Positions 60,024-64,000 of a stretch of DNA of 64,000 nt are shown piece after piece. Made by a program: the position numbers and the translations under genes. This stretch comes from HKST-UBA178 sp965223815. Its GTDB lineage: Bacteria; Pseudomonadota; Gammaproteobacteria; Chromatiales; Chromatiaceae. The notes beneath the pieces were generated by a model, which had not been told where the DNA came from, ran no database searches, and saw nothing but the letters and a program-made list of their open reading frames with translations. Position 1 is the first letter of the stretch. Every line of letters starts with the position of its first letter. The stretch spans positions 1,612,001 to 1,676,000 of the forward strand of contig OZ245019.1 of assembly GCA_965223815.1 (NCBI GenBank), in the 5' to 3' direction.

Positions 60024-61364
60024 TCATCCAGAAATCAAACTATCTATGCTGGATTCCAGCAGCTCCATACTCTCGTCGATTAGATCGTCAGTTATGGTCA
60101 GTGCGGGGAGAAAGCGAATGACGTTACCGCGCACTCCACAGGACAACAAAATTAGCCCCCGTTGTGCCGCTGCTCCTACAATTGCCTTGGTAAAATCCGA
60201 ATCCGGACGGTTCGCATCTCCTTCCTGTATCAGCTCCATTGCTATCATGGCACCTTGGCAGCGAATTTCACCGATCCTGTCCGGATACTTTTTCTGTAGT
60301 GCCCCCAATCGATTGACAATCCTGGCGCCGATGTTCACCGCACGCCCGCACAAGTCTTCTTCTTCTATGACCTCAAGCACCGCAAGTGCGGCGGCACAGC
60401 CGATAGGGGAACCGCCGTAAGTACCGCCCAATCCCCCGGGTTGAGGCGCATCCATGATCTCCGCTTTCCCGACTACTGCCGCGATGGGAAACCCCCCAGC
60501 GATCCCTTTGGCCATGGTCATCAGGTCTGGTTCCACATTCGCATGTTCACTGGCGAACATCCTTCCTGTGCGGCCGAATCCTGTCTGAATCTCGTCGCAT
60601 ATCAGCAGGATTCCATGCTGGTCGCACAACTCGCGTAGTGCACGCATGAATTCGGGTGGTGCTATATAGAAACCGCCTTCACCCTGGACCGGCTCGATGA
60701 TAATGGCGGCCACGCGACAGGGTTCAATGTCCACACTGAAAAGATCGTTGAGCGCGCGTAGAGAATCCTCCTGAGAGACTCCGTGGAAGGTATTGGGAAA
60801 GGGGGCGTGGTAGATCTCGCCGGGAAAGGGCCCAAAACCGGCCTTGTAGGGCACCACTTTGCCGGTTAAACCCATGGCCATGTTGGTACGTCCGTGAAAG
60901 CCCCCGTTAAAGGCGATGATACCGGGGCGACCGGTGTGGGCACGGGCGATCTTGACGCAGTTTTCAACCGCTTCCGCACCGGTTGTTACGAACATGGTCT
61001 TCTTGGGTGTGCTCCCGGGTGCTGCGGCGTTGAGTTTCTCGGCAAGTTCCACGGCACTGGCATAGGGAGTAACCATTACGCAGGTGTGACTAAACTTTTC
61101 CAGCTGGGATTGGGCGGCTGCCTGTACCTTGGGGTGATTGTGCCCCGTGTTGAGTACGGCGATACCGGCACCCAGATCAATATAGCGTTTACCCTCTACA
61201 TCCCACAGTTCCGCATTCCTTGCACTTTCGACATACACTTGAGTCATGGTGCCCTGGCCCCGAGCAAACGCCTGCTCCTTGCGGGCATGAAGGGAGTGGT
61301 TGGTAGTCTCAGTATTTGTATCGAATGCGTCCAAATGAGAGGCCTGCTGCAGTTGATTGTTCAC
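60024..61364 (-). CDS. gabT: 4-aminobutyrate aminotransferase
   Basis: 446 residues from a GTG at 61364 with GGAG seven bases before. It is a class III aminotransferase: MFVTTGAEAVENCVKIARAH, FHGRTNMAMGLTGK, the pyridine-binding ICDEIQTGFGRTG and the PLP Lys in LMTMAKGIAGGFP. GGTYGGSPIGCAAALAVLEV is typical of GabT/PuuE. It transfers the amino group of GABA to 2-oxoglutarate, giving succinate semialdehyde and glutamate; glutamate is then the substrate of the adjacent GDH. The SSADH gene starts the operon 33 bases upstream. Confidence 0.93.
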   Translation of the reverse strand: MNNQLQQASHLDAFDTNTETTNHSLHARKEQAFARGQGTMTQVYVESARNAELWDVEGKRYIDLGAGIAVLNTGHNHPKVQAAAQSQLEKFSHTCVMVTPYASAVELAEKLNAAAPGSTPKKTMFVTTGAEAVENCVKIARAHTGRPGIIAFNGGFHGRTNMAMGLTGKVVPYKAGFGPFPGEIYHAPFPNTFHGVSQEDSLRALNDLFSVDIEPCRVAAIIIEPVQGEGGFYIAPPEFMRALRELCDQHGILLICDEIQTGFGRTGRMFASEHANVEPDLMTMAKGIAGGFPIAAVVGKAEIMDAPQPGGLGGTYGGSPIGCAAALAVLEVIEEEDLCGRAVNIGARIVNRLGALQKKYPDRIGEIRCQGAMIAMELIQEGDANRPDSDFTKAIVGAAAQRGLILLSCGVRGNVIRFLPALTITDDLIDESMELLESSIDSLISG

Positions 61365-61397
61365 GGTCTTTCTCCTTGTCTGGAATACAGATTGTGA

Positions 61398-62861
61398 TCA
61401 GGCGATACCGCCCATACACAGGTACTTGATCTCTACAAAATCATCAATTCCGTACTTTGAGCCCTCTCTGCCTATCCCGGACTCTTTAACACCGCCGAAA
61501 GGGGCAACTTCAGTGGAAATTATGCCTTCATTAATCCCCACCATGCCGTATTCCAGTCGTTCGGCAACTCGCCAGACCCGCCCCAGATCCCGGGCATAGA
61601 AATAGGCTGCCAGTCCAAAAGGGGTGTCATTGGCGAGGCGGACGGCATCCGCCTCGGTTTCAAATCGAAATACTGTGGCCACCGGACCGAAGATTTCCTC
61701 CCGGGAAATGTCCATGTTATCGGTAACGCCGGTGAGCACTGCTGGGGCGTAGAAGTTGTCGCCAAGATCCTGGACTTCTGCTGATCTATGCAGTTCGGCA
61801 CCGCGGTCCACGGCGTCGTTGACCAAGCGCTGCACCTTACTCACTGCACTGTGGTTTATCAGCGGACCCGTAGTAACCCCCTCTTCAAAGCCGTCACCCA
61901 GCCGCAGCTGGTCTACAGCCACCGAGAGTTTCTCTACGAAGGCGTCATGCACGGATTCCTGAACCAGGATCCGGTTGGTGCACACGCAGGTCTGGCCAGC
62001 ATTTCGAAATTTGGAGGCCATGAGTCCAGCGACTGCTGCATCCAGATCAGCGTCATCGAAGACGATAAAAGGCGCGTTGCCGCCCAGTTCGAGGGAAACC
62101 TTCTTGACCGTGTCTGCGCATTGGCGCATCAGCAGTTTGCCCACAGGCGTTGAACCGGTAAAGGAGAGCTTGCGAACCCGACTGTCTTGGCATAGAACTT
62201 GACCCACTGCGGCGGAGTCGGTCGTTGTGACCACGTTAAACACACCGGAGGGAATGCCTGCTTGCGCAGCTAGATCTGCCAACGCCAGGGCGGAAAGCGG
62301 GGTATCCTCACTGGGCTTCACCACTACGGTGCACCCGGCAGCCAGTGCAGGGGCCACTTTACGGGTAATCATTGCTATGGGGAAGTTCCAAGGAGTAATT
62401 GCCCCCACCACGCCGATAGGCTGCTTAATTGTGAGGATTCGCCTGTCGGTTCCGGGTGCGGGGATCACGTCACCGTATATTCGCTTGGCTTCTTCAGCGA
62501 ACCACTCGATAAACGAGGCTCCATAGATTACCTCCCCTCTGGCTTCGGCTAGCGGTTTGCCCTGTTCAGCGGTCATGATTCGAGCGAGGTCCTCCTGATG
62601 TGCGAGAATCAGCTCGAACCAGCGCCGCAGAAGGGACGCACGCTCTTTGGCCGTCAGACTGCTCCATGATTCTAAAGCGCTTGCGGCTTTGTCAATTGCA
62701 AACAGGGTTTCACCGGGGCCCATATCCGGGACCTCGGCGATCCGTTGAAGACTACTGGGATTGATCACGGGAAATTCACTACCGTTGTCCGCAGCGCTCC
62801 ATTGTCCACCGATATAAGCCTGCTGACGAAACAGAGTAGGGGTATTTAGATCCAGAGACAT
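61398..62861 (-). CDS. gabD: Succinate-semialdehyde dehydrogenase (NAD(P)+)
   Basis: 487 residues, GGAG seven bases before the ATG. Aldehyde dehydrogenase motifs: ITPWNFPIAMITRKVAPALA, KLSFTGSTPVGK, the catalytic Glu in VSLELGGNAPFIVF and the catalytic Cys in NAGQTCVCTNRIL. The C-terminal NEGIISTEVAPFGGVKESG is the usual GabD end. It oxidises succinate semialdehyde to succinate, which enters the TCA cycle. It is the first gene of the gabD-gabT group, divergent from the LysR gene. Confidence 0.95.
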   Translation of the reverse strand: MSLDLNTPTLFRQQAYIGGQWSAADNGSEFPVINPSSLQRIAEVPDMGPGETLFAIDKAASALESWSSLTAKERASLLRRWFELILAHQEDLARIMTAEQGKPLAEARGEVIYGASFIEWFAEEAKRIYGDVIPAPGTDRRILTIKQPIGVVGAITPWNFPIAMITRKVAPALAAGCTVVVKPSEDTPLSALALADLAAQAGIPSGVFNVVTTTDSAAVGQVLCQDSRVRKLSFTGSTPVGKLLMRQCADTVKKVSLELGGNAPFIVFDDADLDAAVAGLMASKFRNAGQTCVCTNRILVQESVHDAFVEKLSVAVDQLRLGDGFEEGVTTGPLINHSAVSKVQRLVNDAVDRGAELHRSAEVQDLGDNFYAPAVLTGVTDNMDISREEIFGPVATVFRFETEADAVRLANDTPFGLAAYFYARDLGRVWRVAERLEYGMVGINEGIISTEVAPFGGVKESGIGREGSKYGIDDFVEIKYLCMGGIA

Positions 62862-62994
62862 GAGGTCACTCCACTGGGTTTATTTGTCGACTCTTGGAGC
62901 CTTTCAGTGGATGGTAATTCGAAGCTCTATGTGTGATAAATACCAATCATTCAGAGTTTAGGTTGATAGCTGTAAAACTTATGCAGATAAGCAA

Positions 62995-63927
62995 ATGAAA
63001 AAAGAGTTGACGATCAAGCTCGGCCAAGTGGCTGATTATGAGATCAGACTGTTGAGAGTATTCAACGCGGTAGTGGAGTGTGGAGGGTTCGCTGCTGCCG
63101 CGACGGAATTGAATATCGGCCGCTCCACTATCAGCGTACATGTTGCCAATCTCGAGCAGCGTCTGAATCTTAAACTTTGTGTTCGCGGACGTGGTGGTTT
63201 CTCTCTGACAGAGGAGGGGGTCGTTGTACACGAGTTGATGCAGGAGCTCTTCACCTCACTCGATAGCTTCCGGGCTGGTATCAATGCCTTGTACGCAGAG
63301 CTGACAGGAGAACTGAAGATACTTGCGAGCGATACCATTTGCCTGGACTCCCAGGCCATGATCCCGGAGGCGATAGCAGAGTTTTCGCACCATGCACCGG
63401 ATGTAAACGTACTGCTGGACGTTAAGGGTTTGACACAGATAGAACGAATGGTGATCAATAATAAGGCCGATATCGGCTTTATACCCTGTCATCGTGAGCT
63501 TGAGGGTTTGGACTATACACCACTCTACACGGACGACTTCCATCTGTACTGCAGCGTTAAGCATCCCCTATATGATTGCGTTGATAACAAGAAGCTAAAC
63601 CAGCGTATTCAAACCGACAAAACCGTGCATGCGGGAATTCAGACTCACGAGATTGTAGGGAAACAGCTTGCAGGCATGAACAAAGGGGCCATTTCTTACT
63701 TCTATGAGGCCAGGTTGGCCATGATATTGTCCGGTGCGTACATTGGATTCATGCCTGATAAGTACGTGGAGGAGTATGTCAAAGGTGGTGAGCTTAGAAT
63801 GCTGCTGCCCAAGAAAAAGCGCTTTCGTCTCGGAGTGACTGCCATTACCCGCAGCCACGGTAGGGGCAATCGTGCTCGTACCCTGTTCGTCGATATCGTT
63901 CGGAAGCTCCATGAAGCGGCAGGTTGA
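62995..63927 (+). CDS. LysR-family transcriptional regulator
   Basis: 310 residues. The N-terminal winged helix has LLRVFNAVVECGGFAAAATE, then STISVHVANLEQRLNLKLC and the Gly/Arg wing VRGRGGFSLTEEG. The sensor domain follows (ADIGFIPCHRELEGL). It is divergent from gabD with about 130 bases between, the classical LysR layout, so it probably controls gabD-gabT. The ribosome site at the ATG is weak. Confidence 0.9.
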   Translation: MKKELTIKLGQVADYEIRLLRVFNAVVECGGFAAAATELNIGRSTISVHVANLEQRLNLKLCVRGRGGFSLTEEGVVVHELMQELFTSLDSFRAGINALYAELTGELKILASDTICLDSQAMIPEAIAEFSHHAPDVNVLLDVKGLTQIERMVINNKADIGFIPCHRELEGLDYTPLYTDDFHLYCSVKHPLYDCVDNKKLNQRIQTDKTVHAGIQTHEIVGKQLAGMNKGAISYFYEARLAMILSGAYIGFMPDKYVEEYVKGGELRMLLPKKKRFRLGVTAITRSHGRGNRARTLFVDIVRKLHEAAG

Positions 63928-64000
63928 TTCCTTATCCTATGACCAACCGGGAGTTGCTGTAAATCGAGCCCACAGGATCAATAATGATAGGGGTTGACCC

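Overview
The window reads as a chromosomal segment of a Gammaproteobacterium. The protein families point that way: OprO/OprP-type porin, large NAD-dependent glutamate dehydrogenase, TAXI-TRAP transporter, XRE-cupin regulator of the PuuR type, and GabT/GabD. The species cannot be fixed from sequence alone. A marine, sediment or host-associated lifestyle is only an impression from the TRAP and porin content and the heavy load of insertion sequences. No rRNA, tRNA, CRISPR array or prophage was seen.

Layout. (1) 1-10.4 kb: a decayed IS5-family transposase; a TolB-like/TPR regulator divergent from a small conserved gene across a perfect palindrome; an exported amidohydrolase; an OprO/P porin abutting an MscS channel; a CYTH-like protein; an exported calcineurin-like phosphoesterase. 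(2) 10.6-29.9 kb: an accessory region bounded by two identical inverted IS256-family copies. It holds a CASTOR/POLLUX-like channel, an exported protein pair with an in-frame stop beside an AraC-type regulator, an IS6 remnant, an IS66 element flanked by 43-bp direct repeats, a pentapeptide-repeat/TIR-like protein, a VOC-CBS fusion, a TerB-like protein, a glutamine-amidotransferase-like protein, a YugP-like metallopeptidase and an MFS transporter. (3) 30-41 kb: a lipoprotein, a CYTH-like protein, a crotonase / ADP-forming acyl-CoA synthetase / crotonase operon, an amylosucrase-like enzyme, pyruvate kinase and a small conserved protein.

(4) 41-64 kb: an apparent amine and glutamate-family amino-acid locus. 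A PuuR-like regulator is divergent from a TAXI-TRAP transporter (two binding proteins plus a fused permease) and a universal stress protein. A nitrilase-family amidase follows. On the other strand lie a decarboxylase / ATP-grasp ligase / C45 Ntn-hydrolase trio, NAD-glutamate dehydrogenase, GABA aminotransferase, succinate-semialdehyde dehydrogenase and a divergent LysR regulator. A 20-bp GTTT-N8-AAAC motif occurs in front of the regulator/transporter genes (two sites) and in front of the decarboxylase. An IS4-family element has inserted exactly in the latter copy and duplicated its left half. The decarboxylase-ATP-grasp-C45 trio with its shared operator is the best candidate for an undescribed system: it could make, conjugate and deconjugate an amine, with carbon and nitrogen leaving through GabT, GabD and GDH. 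That pathway is inference.
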